Origin: Geodermatophilus pulveris
Lineage (GTDB): Bacteria > Actinomycetota > Actinomycetes > Mycobacteriales > Geodermatophilaceae
DNA: 47,507 bases
NCBI RefSeq assembly: GCF_900188375.1
Contig: NZ_FZOO01000015.1
Coordinates: 1 to 47,507, forward strand
Reading direction: 5' to 3'
In this document: positions 27,690 through 37,232 of the stretch, one piece after another
How the letters are laid out: every line of letters starts with the position of its first letter
How positions within the stretch are numbered: position 1 is the first letter of the stretch
Notes under the pieces: generated by a model
Databases searched by the model: none
The model's input: only the letters and a program-made list of their open reading frames with translations
What the model was told of the DNA's origin: nothing
Program-made: the position numbers and the translations under genes

Positions 27690-28175
27690 GTGACGCGGCG
27701 TCCCGTCCTCCCGGGTGCCGCGGAGCTGTTCCGCCGCACCGACACCGAGCCGGAGCCGGAGGTCACCGAGCTGCCCAGCATCAGCGCCACGGTGAGCTCC
27801 CCGGCGCTGCGCGGCGGACCGCGGCGGGCCGAGGGCACGCCGGAGGCGGCGGCGCCGCTGACCCTGCTGCCCGGCGGTGGCGGCGACGCCGACCCGCTGG
27901 CCGGCTTCCGCACGCCCCCGCCGGCCCCGGCGCCGGGCCCGGTGCGCCGCGGCCGCGCGCAGCGCGCCGAGCGGGTCCGGCACGACGAGAAGATCACCGT
28001 GTACATCTCCGCCGAGGAGCTGCTGGCCCTGGAGAGCGCCCGGCTGACGCTGCGCGGCCAGCACGGCGTGGCCGCCGACCGCGGGCGGATCGTGCGCGAG
28101 GCGATCGGCGTGCTGCTCGCGGACCTCGCCGAGCGCGGCGAGGACTCGGTGCTGGTGCAGCGGCTGCGGAAGTAG
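27690..28175 (+). CDS. Ribbon-helix-helix-like protein between parA and scpA
   Basis: The 161-aa protein has a disordered Pro/Glu/Ala-rich N-terminal 95 residues and a compact basic C-terminal domain, RHDEKITVYISAEELLALESARLTLRGQHGVAADRGRIVREAIGVLLADLAERG. A short beta strand (KITVYIS) followed by two helices is the layout of MetJ/Arc-type ribbon-helix-helix DNA-binding proteins. It follows the ParA-like gene by 73 bp and precedes scpA, so it may be the DNA-binding partner of that ATPase, replacing ParB; this is inference. GTG start. Confidence 0.72.
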   Translation: MTRRPVLPGAAELFRRTDTEPEPEVTELPSISATVSSPALRGGPRRAEGTPEAAAPLTLLPGGGGDADPLAGFRTPPPAPAPGPVRRGRAQRAERVRHDEKITVYISAEELLALESARLTLRGQHGVAADRGRIVREAIGVLLADLAERGEDSVLVQRLRK

Positions 28176-28220
28176 GCCGGCCGGGCGCACCGCGCGGCCG
28201 CCACTGTCGGTGACCACTCC

Positions 28221-28226
28221 TAGGCT
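28221..28226 (+). promoter_or_regulatory. Putative -10 element of leaderless scpA
   Basis: TAGGCT lies 6 nt before the GTG at 28233; there is no Shine-Dalgarno. The identical hexamer and spacing occur at xylR on the other strand. Confidence 0.6.
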
Positions 28227-28232
28227 GACCGT

Positions 28233-29033
28233 GTGACGACGACGGAGACCCCGGAGGCCGGCAGCGGGCGGTTCACCGTCCGGCTGGCCAACTTCGAGGG
28301 CCCGTTCGACCTGCTGCTGCAGCTGATCGCCAAGCACCGGCTGGACGTCACCGAGATCGCGCTGTCCACGGTCACCGACGAGTTCATCGCCCACCTGCGC
28401 GCCCTCGGCGACGAGCTGCACCTCGACCAGGCCAGCGAGTTCCTCGTCGTCGCCGCGACGCTGCTGGACCTCAAGGCCGCCCGGCTGCTGCCCGCGGCGG
28501 AGGTGGAGGACGACGAGGACCTCGAGCTGCTCGAGGCCCGCGACCTGCTGTTCGCCCGGCTGCTGCAGTACCGCGCCTACAAGCAGGCCGCCGCGTTCCT
28601 CCGCGAGGGCGAGGCCGTCGCGGCCCGCCGGCACGCCCGCGACGCCGCGCTGGAGCCCCGCTTCGCCGACCTGCTGCCCGAGGTGCTGCTCGGCGTCACC
28701 CCCGAGCAGCTGGCCGCGCTGGCCACCCGGGCGCTCACCCCGCGGGTGCCGCCGGCGGTCGGCGTGGCCCACCTGCACGCCCCGCCGGTGAGCGTTGCCG
28801 AGCAGCTCGTGCTGGTGAGCGACCGGCTGCTCGGCGCCGGGACGGCGAGCTTCCGCGCGCTGACCGCCGACTGCGGGCACACCCGGGAGGTCATCGCCCG
28901 GTTCCTGGCGCTCCTGGAGCTGTACCGCCAGCAGCGGGTCGTGTTCGAGCAGCTCACCCCGCTCGGCGAGCTGCACGTGCGCTGGACCGGCGGCGCCGGC
29001 CCCGGGCCGGCCGACGCGGAGGCGGCGGCATGA
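28233..29033 (+). CDS. scpA: Segregation and condensation protein A
   Basis: The 266-aa kleisin has FTVRLANFEGPFDLLLQLIAKHRLDVTEIALSTVTDEFIAHL at the N-terminus, the diagnostic ScpA block that contacts the SMC neck, followed by ASEFLVVAATLLDLKAARLLP. The C-terminal winged-helix part has EVIARFLALLELYRQQRVVFEQ. With ScpB and SMC it forms the condensin complex. The GTG start appears leaderless. The stop overlaps scpB (ATGA), as in Rv1709-Rv1710. Confidence 0.94.
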   Translation: MTTTETPEAGSGRFTVRLANFEGPFDLLLQLIAKHRLDVTEIALSTVTDEFIAHLRALGDELHLDQASEFLVVAATLLDLKAARLLPAAEVEDDEDLELLEARDLLFARLLQYRAYKQAAAFLREGEAVAARRHARDAALEPRFADLLPEVLLGVTPEQLAALATRALTPRVPPAVGVAHLHAPPVSVAEQLVLVSDRLLGAGTASFRALTADCGHTREVIARFLALLELYRQQRVVFEQLTPLGELHVRWTGGAGPGPADAEAAA

Positions 29034-29845
29034 CCGGGGAGCGGCCGCCGATCTCCTGGGACGCGCTGGCCCAGGAGCTGGCCGCCACCCGGGCGCGGGG
29101 CGGCGACGCCGCGGACGCGGCCACCTGGGACGCCGTCGCCGCCGAGCTGGCCGCCCGGGTCGGCGAGCGGCCGGCCGCGGTGGCCGAGCCCGCCCCGGTG
29201 GGGGAGCCCGAGCCGCTGCCGCCGCCCGCCGCCGGCGGCCCGGAGCCGGCGCCCGAGCCGGAGCCGCAGCTCCCCCCGGCGCCGGCGCCCGCCGTGGACC
29301 CGGCGGCGCTGCGCGGGGGGCTGGAGGCGCTGCTGTTCGTCGCCGACACCGCCGTGGACGAGGTCACGCTGGCCGGCGCGCTGCGCTGCGAGCCGCCGCG
29401 GGTGCGCGCCGCCCTGGCCGAGCTGGCCGCCGGGTACGACGCGCGCGGCGCCGGCATCACGCTGCGCCGGGTGGGGGAGGGCTGGCGGCTGTACACCCGC
29501 GAGCAGTACGCCGACGTGGTCGAGCGGCACCTCGCCGAGGGCCAGCGCAGCCGGCTCACCCAGGCCGCCCTGGAGACCCTCGCCGTCATCGCCTACCGCC
29601 AGCCGGTGACCCGCGCCCGGGTGGCGGCCATCCGCGGCGTGGCCGTGGACGGCGTCATGCGCACGCTGCTCGGCCGCGGGCTGGTCCGGGAGGTGGGCAC
29701 CGACCCCGACAGCGGCGGCGGGCTGTACGCCACCACCGCGCTGTTCCTCGAGCGGCTGGGCCTGGCGAGCCTCGACGAGCTGCCGCCGCTCGGCCCACTG
29801 CTGCCCGAGCCGTCGTCGGTGCTCGACGAGCACCCCGACGCCTGA
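29030..29845 (+). CDS. scpB: Segregation and condensation protein B
   Basis: The 271-aa protein has tandem winged-helix domains: [70 protein letters not shown], and [48 protein letters not shown], all typical of ScpB. It dimerises and binds the middle of ScpA. The N-terminal ~95 residues are an unusually long Pro/Glu/Ala-rich extension compared with ScpB of Bacillus subtilis (about 200 aa). ATG overlaps the scpA stop by 4 bp. Confidence 0.93.
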   Translation: MTGERPPISWDALAQELAATRARGGDAADAATWDAVAAELAARVGERPAAVAEPAPVGEPEPLPPPAAGGPEPAPEPEPQLPPAPAPAVDPAALRGGLEALLFVADTAVDEVTLAGALRCEPPRVRAALAELAAGYDARGAGITLRRVGEGWRLYTREQYADVVERHLAEGQRSRLTQAALETLAVIAYRQPVTRARVAAIRGVAVDGVMRTLLGRGLVREVGTDPDSGGGLYATTALFLERLGLASLDELPPLGPLLPEPSSVLDEHPDA

Positions 29846-29961
29846 CGCGGGGGGCGGCCAGCCCTCGGGGGCGGGCGGCACGCGGGCGAGGCCCGGGGCC
29901 GGGGTCCGTCCGATCGAGGGAGCGGTGGACGGCGGCCCGCCGGGTGGGAGACTGGCCGGCG

Positions 29962-30768
29962 ATGGACAGCGCCCCGTACGACGACGCCGACATGGAGCTC
30001 GCCCCTCCCCACCCCGCCGACCGCGCGCGCAGCGAGGCCGCCGAGGAGGGGGAGCGGCTGCAGAAGGTGCTCGCCCGCGCCGGGGTCGGCTCGCGCCGGG
30101 TCGTGGAGAACATGGTCGACCAGGGGCGGATCAGCGTGAACGGCGCGGTCGTCACCGTGCAGGGCATGCGGGTCGACCCGCTGCGCGACCGGATCGCCGT
30201 CGACGGCAGCCGCATCGAGCTGCGCGACGACACGGTGACCTACGCGCTGAACAAGCCCGCCGGCGTCATCACCGCGATGAGCGACGACCGCAACCGCCCG
30301 ACCGTCGGCGACATGGTCGGCGACCTGGCCCCCGGCCTGGTGCACGTCGGCCGGCTGGACCAGGACACCGAGGGCCTGCTGCTGGTCACCAACGACGGCG
30401 AGCTGGCCCACCGGCTGGCCCACCCCTCCTACGAGGTGAAGAAGACCTACCTGGCCCAGGTGTCCGGCTCGGTGCCCCGCGACCTGGGCCGCCGGCTGCG
30501 CGCCGGCGTGCAGCTGGACGACGGCCCGGTGAAGGTCGACTCCTTCCGCCTGGTGGACACCCACGCCGGCCAGTCGGTGGTCGAGGTGGTGCTGCACGAG
30601 GGGCGCAAGCACATCGTGCGCCGGCTGCTGGCCGCCGTCGGCCTGCCGGTGTCCCGGCTGACCCGCACCGCAGTGGGGCCGGTCAGGCTGGAGCGGATGC
30701 GCAGCGGGTCGATCCGCCGGCTCACCCGCGCCGAGCTCGGCGCCCTGGCGGACACCGTCGGGCTCTAG
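29962..30768 (+). CDS. rluB: rRNA pseudouridine synthase, RluB/RsuA family
   Basis: The 268-aa enzyme has an S4 domain ([35 protein letters not shown]) and an RsuA/RluB catalytic domain: [43 protein letters not shown] with the catalytic Asp in [12 protein letters not shown], and [24 protein letters not shown]. It should convert a uridine of 23S (RluB) or 16S (RsuA) rRNA to pseudouridine. ATG 29962 was chosen; a GTG at 29944 is possible. A GAGACT hexamer lies 8 nt before the ATG. The stop codon shares the CTAG tetranucleotide with the stop of the convergent xylR. Confidence 0.93.
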   Translation: MDSAPYDDADMELAPPHPADRARSEAAEEGERLQKVLARAGVGSRRVVENMVDQGRISVNGAVVTVQGMRVDPLRDRIAVDGSRIELRDDTVTYALNKPAGVITAMSDDRNRPTVGDMVGDLAPGLVHVGRLDQDTEGLLLVTNDGELAHRLAHPSYEVKKTYLAQVSGSVPRDLGRRLRAGVQLDDGPVKVDSFRLVDTHAGQSVVEVVLHEGRKHIVRRLLAAVGLPVSRLTRTAVGPVRLERMRSGSIRRLTRAELGALADTVGL

Positions 30769-31940
30769 CCCAGCCGGCGGGCGGGGTCGGCCAGGACGCC
30801 GTCCATCGCCTGCAGCGCCGCGCCCGTGGCCCCCGCGGCCGGTGCCCCGGGCACGGCGAGGACGGCCGGACGGCGCCAGCGCGCCGAGAGCACCCGCCGG
30901 CACAGCAGCTCCTCCAGCCGGGGCCGCAGCACGTCGGCGAGTGCGGCCAGGTGCCCGCCGAGGACGACGACCGGCAAGTCGAGCACGTTGAGCACGCCGG
31001 CCAGCGCGACCCCCAGCGCGTCGGCCGCGGCGTCGAGGGCCCGGCCCACGCGCGGCTCCCCGATCCGGGCCACGACCTCGGCGAGCGGGGTGCCCGGGGC
31101 GAGCCCGGCGGCGGCGAGCAGCGCGTGCCGTCCGGCGTACTGCTCCAGGCAGCCGGTGGAGCCGCAGCGGCAGGCCGGCCCGGTGGGGTCGACGCACACG
31201 TGGCCCACCTCGCCGGCCCACCCGGCGCTGCCGGTCAGCACCCGCCCGCCCAGCACGGCCGCGCCGCCGATGCCGATCTGCCCGGACAGGTAGAGGAAGT
31301 CCCGCGTCCGGCCCGGCCGGCCGGGCGCGGTGTCGGCCACCGTCCGCGCGGCCAGGTCGGCCTCGTTGCCCGGCACCGGACGCAGCCCGCCGGGCAGGTG
31401 CGCGGCCAGCAGGTCCGGCGCGGGGACGTCGGTCCAGCCGAGGTTCGGCGCGCGCAGCAGCAGGTCGCCGTCCACCAGACCGGGCAGCGCCAGGCCCGCG
31501 CCGGCCAGGTGGAGCCCCGCGGGCAGGCCGGCCAGCAGGCCGGCCGCCAGGACGCCCAGCCGGTCCAGCGTGCCCGCCGGGTCGCTGCCGACCAGGTCGT
31601 CGTCCTCGACGTGCTCGGCGACCACCCGGCCGCGCAGGTCGAGCACGCGGGCGGCGAGCAGGCCGGCGTCGACCTGCAGGCCGAGCGCCCCGACGCGCGC
31701 GCCGGGCAGCAGCGGCGTCGCCGGGCGCCCGCGCCGGGGCCGGGCGGGGCGCTCGCCCTCGTCGACCAGCCCGCCGGCGACCAGCTCGTCGACCAGCCGG
31801 GCAGCGGTCGCCCGCGTGGTCCCGGTGCGGGCGGCGACGTCGGCGCGGGACAGCGGGCCGTCGGCGCACACGGTGCGCAGCACGAGCGCCAGGTTGCTGC
31901 TGCGCAGCGTCGACTGCCGCGCCGCGGGGGTCGGCGTCAC
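30765..31940 (-). CDS. xylR: ROK family transcriptional repressor, XylR type
   Basis: The 391-aa protein has an N-terminal winged helix ([45 protein letters not shown]) and a sugar-kinase-like ROK domain with [34 protein letters not shown] and the zinc motif [12 protein letters not shown] (CxCGxxGCxE). ROK repressors release DNA on binding their sugar. It is divergent from xylA-xylB, so D-xylose is the likely inducer. GTG start, leaderless: TAGGCT is 6 nt upstream. Its stop overlaps that of rluB in a convergent CTAG. Confidence 0.93.
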   Translation of the reverse strand: MTPTPAARQSTLRSSNLALVLRTVCADGPLSRADVAARTGTTRATAARLVDELVAGGLVDEGERPARPRRGRPATPLLPGARVGALGLQVDAGLLAARVLDLRGRVVAEHVEDDDLVGSDPAGTLDRLGVLAAGLLAGLPAGLHLAGAGLALPGLVDGDLLLRAPNLGWTDVPAPDLLAAHLPGGLRPVPGNEADLAARTVADTAPGRPGRTRDFLYLSGQIGIGGAAVLGGRVLTGSAGWAGEVGHVCVDPTGPACRCGSTGCLEQYAGRHALLAAAGLAPGTPLAEVVARIGEPRVGRALDAAADALGVALAGVLNVLDLPVVVLGGHLAALADVLRPRLEELLCRRVLSARWRRPAVLAVPGAPAAGATGAALQAMDGVLADPARRLG

Positions 31941-31943
31941 CGG

Positions 31944-31972
31944 TTGAGCCTAGCCAGCCGACCGCTTATGTT
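31944..31972 (+). promoter_or_regulatory. xylAB promoter (-35 and -10)
   Basis: TTGAGC (31944-31949) and TATGTT (31967-31972) are separated by exactly 17 bp, close to a consensus sigma-70-type promoter. Transcription would start near 31979, about 29 nt before the xylA ATG. The stretch is AT-rich against its surroundings. Confidence 0.7.
31947..31952 (-). promoter_or_regulatory. Putative -10 element of leaderless xylR
   Basis: TAGGCT on the minus strand, 6 nt before the GTG start of xylR at 31940. It lies inside the xylA promoter region, so the two divergent promoters overlap. Confidence 0.6.
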
Positions 31973-31987
31973 CTATGGAAGAACTAA
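31966..31987. promoter_or_regulatory. Candidate XylR operator
   Basis: The inverted repeat GTTCT (31970-31974), 5-nt spacer, AGAAC (31980-31984) extends to TTA-T-GTTCT / AGAACTAA (31966-31987) with one extra base. It overlaps the xylA -10 and expected start site, where a ROK repressor would block transcription. Binding by XylR is inferred. Confidence 0.6.
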
Positions 31988-32007
31988 TCCGATGGAGGGA
32001 CACCTCG

Positions 32008-33192
32008 ATGACCGCAGAGCCCCGCGACGTCCCGTTCACCTTCGGTCTCTGGACCGTCGGCTGGCCGGCCCGCGACCCGTTCGGCGACGCCACCCGCCCG
32101 GCGCTGGACCCGGTCGAGAGCGTGCACCGGCTGGCGGAGCTGGGCGCCTCGGGCGTGACCTTCCACGACGACGACCTCGTCCCGTCCGGCAGCGGCGACG
32201 CCGACCGGAGCAGGCACGTCGAGCGGTTCAAGGCGGCCCTGGAGGAGACCGGCCTGGTCGTCCCCATGGCCACCACCAACCTGTTCACCCACCCGGTGTT
32301 CAAGGAGGGTGCGCTCACCGCGAACGACCGCGACGTCCGCCGGTACGCGCTGCGCAAGGTCATGCGCAACATGGACCTCGCCGCGGAGCTCGGCGCGCGC
32401 ACCTACGTGCTGTGGGGCGGCCGCGAGGGCGCCGAGGTCGACTCCGCCAAGGACCTGCGCGCGGCGCTGGACCGCTACCGCGAGGGCATCGACACCCTGG
32501 CGCAGTACTCGGAGGACCGCGGCTACGGCCTGCGGTTCGCCCTGGAGCCCAAGCCGAACGAGCCGCGCGGCGACATCTTCCTGCCCACCATCGGGCACGC
32601 GCTCGGGTTCATCGCGACCCTGGAGCACGCCGACCTGGTCGGCCTGAACCCCGAGGTCGGGCACGAGCAGATGGCGGGGCTCAACTTCACGCACGGCATC
32701 GCCCAGGCGCTGTGGCAGGGCAAGCTGTTCCACATCGACCTCAACGGCCAGCACGGGCCGAAGTACGACCAGGACCTGGTTTTCGGCCACGGCGACCTGC
32801 TCAGCGCCTTCGCCACCGTCGACCTGCTGGAGCACGGCGGCCCGGACGGCGGGCCGGCCTACGACGGGCCGCGGCACTTCGACTACAAGCCGCTGCGCAC
32901 CGAGGACCTCGACGGCGTGTGGACCTCCGCGGCGGCCAACATGCGCACCTACCTGCTGCTGCGCGAGCGGGCCCGGGCGTTCCGGGCCGACCCGGAGGTC
33001 GCCGAGGCGCTGGCCGCCGCCCGGGTGCCGGAGCTGGCCCGGCCGACGCTGGCCGACGGCGAGTCGCCCGCGGACCTGCTGGCCGACCGCTCGGCGTTCG
33101 AGGAGTTCGACGCCGACGCCGCCGGCCGCCGTCCGGGTGGGCAGGTGCGGCTGGCGCAGCTGGCGGTGGAGCACCTGCTCGGCGCGCGCTGA
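32008..33192 (+). CDS. xylA: Xylose isomerase
   Basis: The 394-aa enzyme interconverts D-xylose and D-xylulose and is of the short actinobacterial class I type. Signatures: [35 protein letters not shown] (catalytic His), [17 protein letters not shown] (metal and substrate ligands, catalytic Lys), [19 protein letters not shown] and [24 protein letters not shown] (second metal site). The ATG has GGAGGG 8 nt upstream; an upstream ATG at 31975 lies before the likely transcription start. The stop overlaps the xylB ATG (TGATG). Confidence 0.97.
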   Translation: MTAEPRDVPFTFGLWTVGWPARDPFGDATRPALDPVESVHRLAELGASGVTFHDDDLVPSGSGDADRSRHVERFKAALEETGLVVPMATTNLFTHPVFKEGALTANDRDVRRYALRKVMRNMDLAAELGARTYVLWGGREGAEVDSAKDLRAALDRYREGIDTLAQYSEDRGYGLRFALEPKPNEPRGDIFLPTIGHALGFIATLEHADLVGLNPEVGHEQMAGLNFTHGIAQALWQGKLFHIDLNGQHGPKYDQDLVFGHGDLLSAFATVDLLEHGGPDGGPAYDGPRHFDYKPLRTEDLDGVWTSAAANMRTYLLLRERARAFRADPEVAEALAAARVPELARPTLADGESPADLLADRSAFEEFDADAAGRRPGGQVRLAQLAVEHLLGAR

Positions 33193-34592
33193 TGCCCCTG
33201 GTCGCCGGCGTCGACTCCTCGACCCAGGCCTGCAAGGTCGTCGTCCGCGACGCCCGGACCGGCGCGCTGGTGCGCGAGGGCCGGGCGCCGCACCCGGACG
33301 GCACGGAGGTCGACCCGGCCGCGTGGGAGTCCGCGCTGGAGCGGGCGCTGGCGCAGGCCGGCGGGCTGGACGACGTCGCGGCGGTCGCCGTCGGCGGCCA
33401 GCAGCACGGCATGGTCTGCCTCGACGACGGCGGCGCGGTGGTGCGCCCGGCGCTGCTGTGGAACGACACCCGCTCGGCCGGCGCGGCGCGGGACCTCACC
33501 GCCGAGCTCGGCGGCGGGCGGGCGTGGGCCGACGCGGTGGGCGTCGTGCCGGTCGCCTCCTTCACGGTGACCAAGCTGCGCTGGCTGGCCGAGCACGAGC
33601 CCGCGCACGCCGCCGGCACCGCCGCGGTCTGCCTGCCGCACGACTGGCTGACCTGGGTGCTGGCCGGCCGGCCGGGCCTCGACGGGCTGGTCACCGACCG
33701 CGGCGACGCCAGCGGCACCGGCTACTGGTCGGCGGCGGCGGGGGAGTACCGGCCCGACCTGCTGGAGCGGGCCCTCGGCCACGCCGCCGTCGTCCCGCGG
33801 GTGCTCGGCCCGGCCGAGCGCGCCGGGTCGACGCCGGACGGGGTGGTGCTGGGCCCGGGCACCGGCGACAACGCCGCCGCGGCGCTCGGTCTGGCCGCCG
33901 AGCCCGGCGACGTCGTCTGCTCGGTCGGCACCTCCGGCGTGGTGTCGATCGTCTCCACCACCCCGGCGGCCGACCCGTCGGGCACGGTGGCCGGGTTCGC
34001 CGACGCCACCGGCAACTTCCTGCCGCTGGTCGCCACCCTCAACGCCGCCCGGGTGCTCGACGCCACCGCGCGGCTGCTGGGGGTGGACCTCGACGAGCTG
34101 TCCCGGCTGGCGCTGTCCGCCCCGCCCGGCGCCGGCGGCCTGGTGCTGGTGCCCTACCTGGAGGGCGAGCGGACGCCGGACCGCCCGGACGCCACCGGCG
34201 CGCTGCACGGCCTGACCCTGGCCACCGCGGAGCCCGCCCACCTGGCCCGGGCCGCGGTGGAGGGCCTGCTGTGCGGGCTGGCCGACGGGCTGGACGCCGT
34301 CGCCGCGACCGGCACCCCGGTCCGGCGGGTGCTGCTCGTCGGTGGGGGTGCCCGCTCGGCAGCGGTGCGTCGGATCGCCCCCGCCGTCCTCGGGGTGCCG
34401 GTGCTCGGCCCCCCGCCGGGGGAGTACGTGGCCGACGGCGCGGCCCGGCAGGCCGCCTGGGTGCTGGCCGGCGGCGACACCCCGCCGGACTGGCCCCGGC
34501 CGGGCACCGAGCGGTACGAGACCGACCCGGTGCCGCGGGTGCGCGAGCGCTACGCGGAGGTCCGCGACCTCACCGCGACCCGCCCCCGCTGA
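33192..34592 (+). CDS. xylB: Xylulokinase
   Basis: The 466-aa FGGY kinase phosphorylates D-xylulose to xylulose 5-phosphate, which enters the pentose phosphate pathway. It has [21 protein letters not shown] (phosphate-binding loop), [13 protein letters not shown] (the xylulokinase-typical GQQHG), [22 protein letters not shown] with the catalytic Asp, and [16 protein letters not shown]. Length is normal for actinobacterial XylB. It overlaps xylA by 1 bp, so the pair is one transcript under the promoter at 31944-31972. Confidence 0.96.
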   Translation: MPLVAGVDSSTQACKVVVRDARTGALVREGRAPHPDGTEVDPAAWESALERALAQAGGLDDVAAVAVGGQQHGMVCLDDGGAVVRPALLWNDTRSAGAARDLTAELGGGRAWADAVGVVPVASFTVTKLRWLAEHEPAHAAGTAAVCLPHDWLTWVLAGRPGLDGLVTDRGDASGTGYWSAAAGEYRPDLLERALGHAAVVPRVLGPAERAGSTPDGVVLGPGTGDNAAAALGLAAEPGDVVCSVGTSGVVSIVSTTPAADPSGTVAGFADATGNFLPLVATLNAARVLDATARLLGVDLDELSRLALSAPPGAGGLVLVPYLEGERTPDRPDATGALHGLTLATAEPAHLARAAVEGLLCGLADGLDAVAATGTPVRRVLLVGGGARSAAVRRIAPAVLGVPVLGPPPGEYVADGAARQAAWVLAGGDTPPDWPRPGTERYETDPVPRVRERYAEVRDLTATRPR

Positions 34593-34593
34593 C

Positions 34594-34626
34594 CCGGGGT
34601 GCCGCTCGCGCGCCGGAGGCACCCGG
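34594..34626 (+). terminator. Hairpin downstream of xylB
   Basis: CCGGGGTGCC pairs with GGCACCCGG (9 pairs, one bulged G) around a GC-rich loop, starting just after the xylB stop. No U-tract follows. It probably ends the xylAB transcript. Confidence 0.55.
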
Positions 34627-34669
34627 GGGGCGGTGCCGACGCCGGGCGGGCCGGGTGGCGGGCGGTACC

Positions 34670-34675
34670 TAGACT
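34670..34675 (+). promoter_or_regulatory. Putative -10 element of aroH-cmk-der promoter
   Basis: TAGACT fits TANNNT, with the same hexamer as before ald. Transcription would start near 34682 and give a leader of about 46 nt with a GAGGAG ribosome-binding site. Confidence 0.5.
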
Positions 34676-34727
34676 CGACCGAGGGCCACGGCGACCCGTG
34701 GACCCGCACCGATCGAGGAGAGTGGCA

Positions 34728-35090
34728 GTGGCCGTCCGAGCCATCCGGGGCGCGACGCAGGTCGACGCCGACGAGCGCGAGCTGGTCCTCGACGCGACCC
34801 GCGAGCTGGTGAGCACGGTGATGGAGCGCAACCGCCTGCAGCGCGACGACGTCATCAGCATCCTGTTCACCGCCACCCCGGACCTGGTCTCGGAGTTCCC
34901 GGCGCTGGCCGCCCGCGAGCTCGGCTTCGGCGACGTCCCCTTGATGTGCGCCACGGAGATGGACGTGCCGCACGCGCTGCCCCGGGTGTTGCGGCTGATG
35001 GCGCACGTGGAGACCGACCGGCCGCGGGCCGAGGTGCAGCACGTGTACCTGCGCGGGGCGACGGCGCTGCGGCGGGACATCGCCCAGTGA
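34728..35090 (+). CDS. aroH: Chorismate mutase, AroH class
   Basis: The 120-aa enzyme converts chorismate to prephenate for Phe and Tyr synthesis. It is of the monofunctional AroH (Bacillus-type trimeric barrel) class: [61 protein letters not shown], and [31 protein letters not shown], with the Arg/Glu/Arg active-site pattern of that class. GTG 34728 has GAGGAG 7 nt upstream; another GTG lies at 34722. In M. tuberculosis this position between rluB and cmk has no such gene. It overlaps cmk by 4 bp. Confidence 0.93.
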   Translation: MAVRAIRGATQVDADERELVLDATRELVSTVMERNRLQRDDVISILFTATPDLVSEFPALAARELGFGDVPLMCATEMDVPHALPRVLRLMAHVETDRPRAEVQHVYLRGATALRRDIAQ

Positions 35091-35773
35091 GCGACTTCGT
35101 GGGGCAGGTGGCGCTGGACGGCCCGTCGGGTACGGGCAAGTCCAGCGTCGCGCGGGAGGCGGCCGCCCGGCTCGGGGCGGCCTACCTGGACACCGGGGCG
35201 ATGTACCGGGCGGCGACCGTCGCGGTGCTGGACGCCGGGGTGGACCCCGAGGACGCCGAGGCCGTGGCGGCGGTCGTCGCCGCGGCGCGCATCGAGGTCG
35301 GGACGCAGGCGCACACCGAGACGGTGGAGGTGGACGGCGTCGACGTCGCCGTGCGCATCCGCGGCGCCGAGGTCACCCGCGCGGTGTCCGCGGTCTCCGC
35401 GGTGCCGTCGGTGCGCCGCCGGCTGGTCGACCAGCAGCGCGCGCTGGTCGCGTCGGCCGACGCGGTGGTCGTGGAGGGCCGCGACATCGGCACCGTCGTG
35501 CTGCCGGACGCGACGCTGAAGGTCTACCTGACCGCGGCCCCCGAGGCCCGGGCCGAGCGGCGGGCCGCCCAGCTGGGCGTCACCGACCCGGCCGAGGTGG
35601 CCGAGCTCGCCGCCGACCTGCGCCGCCGCGACGAGTACGACAGCAGCCGCGCGGACAGCCCGCTGCGCCCGGCGGAGGACGCCGTGGTCGTCGACAGCAC
35701 CCACCTGGACCGGGAGGGCGTCGTCGACCGGGTGGTCGAGCTGGCGCTGTCGACGGTGGGGGCCGCGCGGTGA
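35087..35773 (+). CDS. cmk: Cytidylate kinase
   Basis: The 228-aa enzyme phosphorylates CMP and dCMP with ATP. It has the P-loop [93 protein letters not shown] and the C-terminal [26 protein letters not shown], all standard in Cmk. GTG start overlaps the aroH stop, and the stop overlaps the der start by 4 bp. The order cmk-der is that of Rv1712-Rv1713. Confidence 0.95.
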   Translation: MSDFVGQVALDGPSGTGKSSVAREAAARLGAAYLDTGAMYRAATVAVLDAGVDPEDAEAVAAVVAAARIEVGTQAHTETVEVDGVDVAVRIRGAEVTRAVSAVSAVPSVRRRLVDQQRALVASADAVVVEGRDIGTVVLPDATLKVYLTAAPEARAERRAAQLGVTDPAEVAELAADLRRRDEYDSSRADSPLRPAEDAVVVDSTHLDREGVVDRVVELALSTVGAAR

Positions 35774-37116
35774 GCGAGCAGACCGGGCCGCTGCCGGTGG
35801 TGGCGGTCGTCGGGCGGCCCAACGTCGGCAAGTCCACGCTGGTCAACCGGGTGCTGGGCCGCCGCGCCGCCGTCGTGCAGGACACCCCGGGCGTGACCCG
35901 CGACCGGATCGCCTACGAGGCGCTGTGGAACGGCAAGCGGTTCACCGTCGTCGACACCGGCGGCTGGGACCCCAGGGCCAGCGGGCTGGGGGCCTCGATC
36001 ACCCGCCAGGCCCAGTACGCGATGGACACCGCGGACGTCATCGTGTTCGTCGTCGACAGCCAGGTCGGGGCCACCGACACCGACCTGGCCGCCGCGCGGA
36101 TCCTGCGCCGCAGCGACCGCCCGGTGATCCCGGTGGCCAACAAGGTCGACGACGAGCGCAGCGAGGCCAACGCCTCGGAGCTGTGGTCGCTGGGCCTGGG
36201 CGAGCCGCAGCCGGTCAGCGCCCTGCACGGCCGGGGCAGCGGCGACCTGCTCGACCTGATCCTCGACGCGCTGCCCGAGGCGCCCCGGGAGCAGGAGGAC
36301 GAGGAGGGCGGCCCGCGGCGGGTGGCGCTGGTCGGGCGGCCCAACGTCGGCAAGTCCAGCCTGCTCAACCGGGTGGCGCGGGACGAGCGCTCGGTCGTGG
36401 ACTCCGTCGCCGGCACCACCGTCGACCCGGTCGACTCGATCGTCACCCTGGGCGGCGAGGAGTGGCGGTTCGTCGACACCGCCGGCCTGCGCCGCAAGGT
36501 CAACACCGCCAGCGGCATGGAGTACTACGCCAGCCTGCGCACCGAGGCCGCCATCCAGGCCGCCGAGGTCGCCGTCGTCCTGCTGGCCGCCGACGAGGTG
36601 GTCAGCGAGCAGGACCAGCGGGTGATCACCCAGGTGGTCGAGGCCGGCCGTGCGCTGGTCATCGCCTTCAACAAGTGGGACACCCTCGACGAGGACCGCC
36701 GCCTGCAGCTGGAGCGCGAGATCGAGCGCGACCTGGCGCGGGTGCGGTGGGCCTCGCGGGTCAACGTCTCGGCGAAGACCGGCCGCGGCGTGGACAAGCT
36801 GGCCCAGCACCTGCGCGAGGCGCTGGCCTCCTGGGAGACCCGGGTGCCGACGGCGGAGCTCAACGCCTACGTCCGCACCCTGGTGCAGGAGACGCCGCCG
36901 CCGGCCCGCGGGGGGCGCGCCCCGAAGGTCAAGTACGTGACGCAGGCCGACGTCCGCCCGCCCCGGTTCGTGGTGTTCTCGACCGGCTTCCTGGAGGCCG
37001 GCTACCGGCGGTTCCTGGAGCGCAAGATCCGGGAGCGGTGGGGGTTCCACGGCACGCCGATCGAGATCTCGGTGAAGGTCCGCGAGGGGCGGGGGAGCGA
37101 GAGGCCGAAGGGCTGA
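35770..37116 (+). CDS. der: Ribosome biogenesis GTPase Der (EngA)
   Basis: The 448-aa protein has two tandem GTPase domains and a C-terminal KH-like domain. G1: [39 protein letters not shown]2: [35 protein letters not shown]-like: [62 protein letters not shown]. It acts in 50S subunit maturation. GTG start overlaps cmk. A decayed second copy of its last ~170 bp lies 6 kb downstream at 43052-43180. Confidence 0.97.
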   Translation: MSEQTGPLPVVAVVGRPNVGKSTLVNRVLGRRAAVVQDTPGVTRDRIAYEALWNGKRFTVVDTGGWDPRASGLGASITRQAQYAMDTADVIVFVVDSQVGATDTDLAAARILRRSDRPVIPVANKVDDERSEANASELWSLGLGEPQPVSALHGRGSGDLLDLILDALPEAPREQEDEEGGPRRVALVGRPNVGKSSLLNRVARDERSVVDSVAGTTVDPVDSIVTLGGEEWRFVDTAGLRRKVNTASGMEYYASLRTEAAIQAAEVAVVLLAADEVVSEQDQRVITQVVEAGRALVIAFNKWDTLDEDRRLQLEREIERDLARVRWASRVNVSAKTGRGVDKLAQHLREALASWETRVPTAELNAYVRTLVQETPPPARGGRAPKVKYVTQADVRPPRFVVFSTGFLEAGYRRFLERKIRERWGFHGTPIEISVKVREGRGSERPKG

Positions 37117-37232
37117 ACCCGGTCCCACCCGGGCGTGCCACCCGGTCGGTGCGCGTGCGAGGGTGGGGCGGCCGGTGCCCGGGCGTCAGCCCCGCGCCCC
37201 CGTTGCCCGGCCACCGCAGCCGGGTGGTGTGT

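Noticed and set aside
28577..31869. Long minus-strand frames opposite scpA-scpB-rluB
   Set aside because: scpA, scpB and rluB are certain genes with family motifs; the opposite frames are compositional shadows.
37117..37232. Promoter for cydABDC in the der-cydA gap
   Set aside because: No convincing -10 or -35 could be identified among the ACCCGG-rich repeats; left uncalled.
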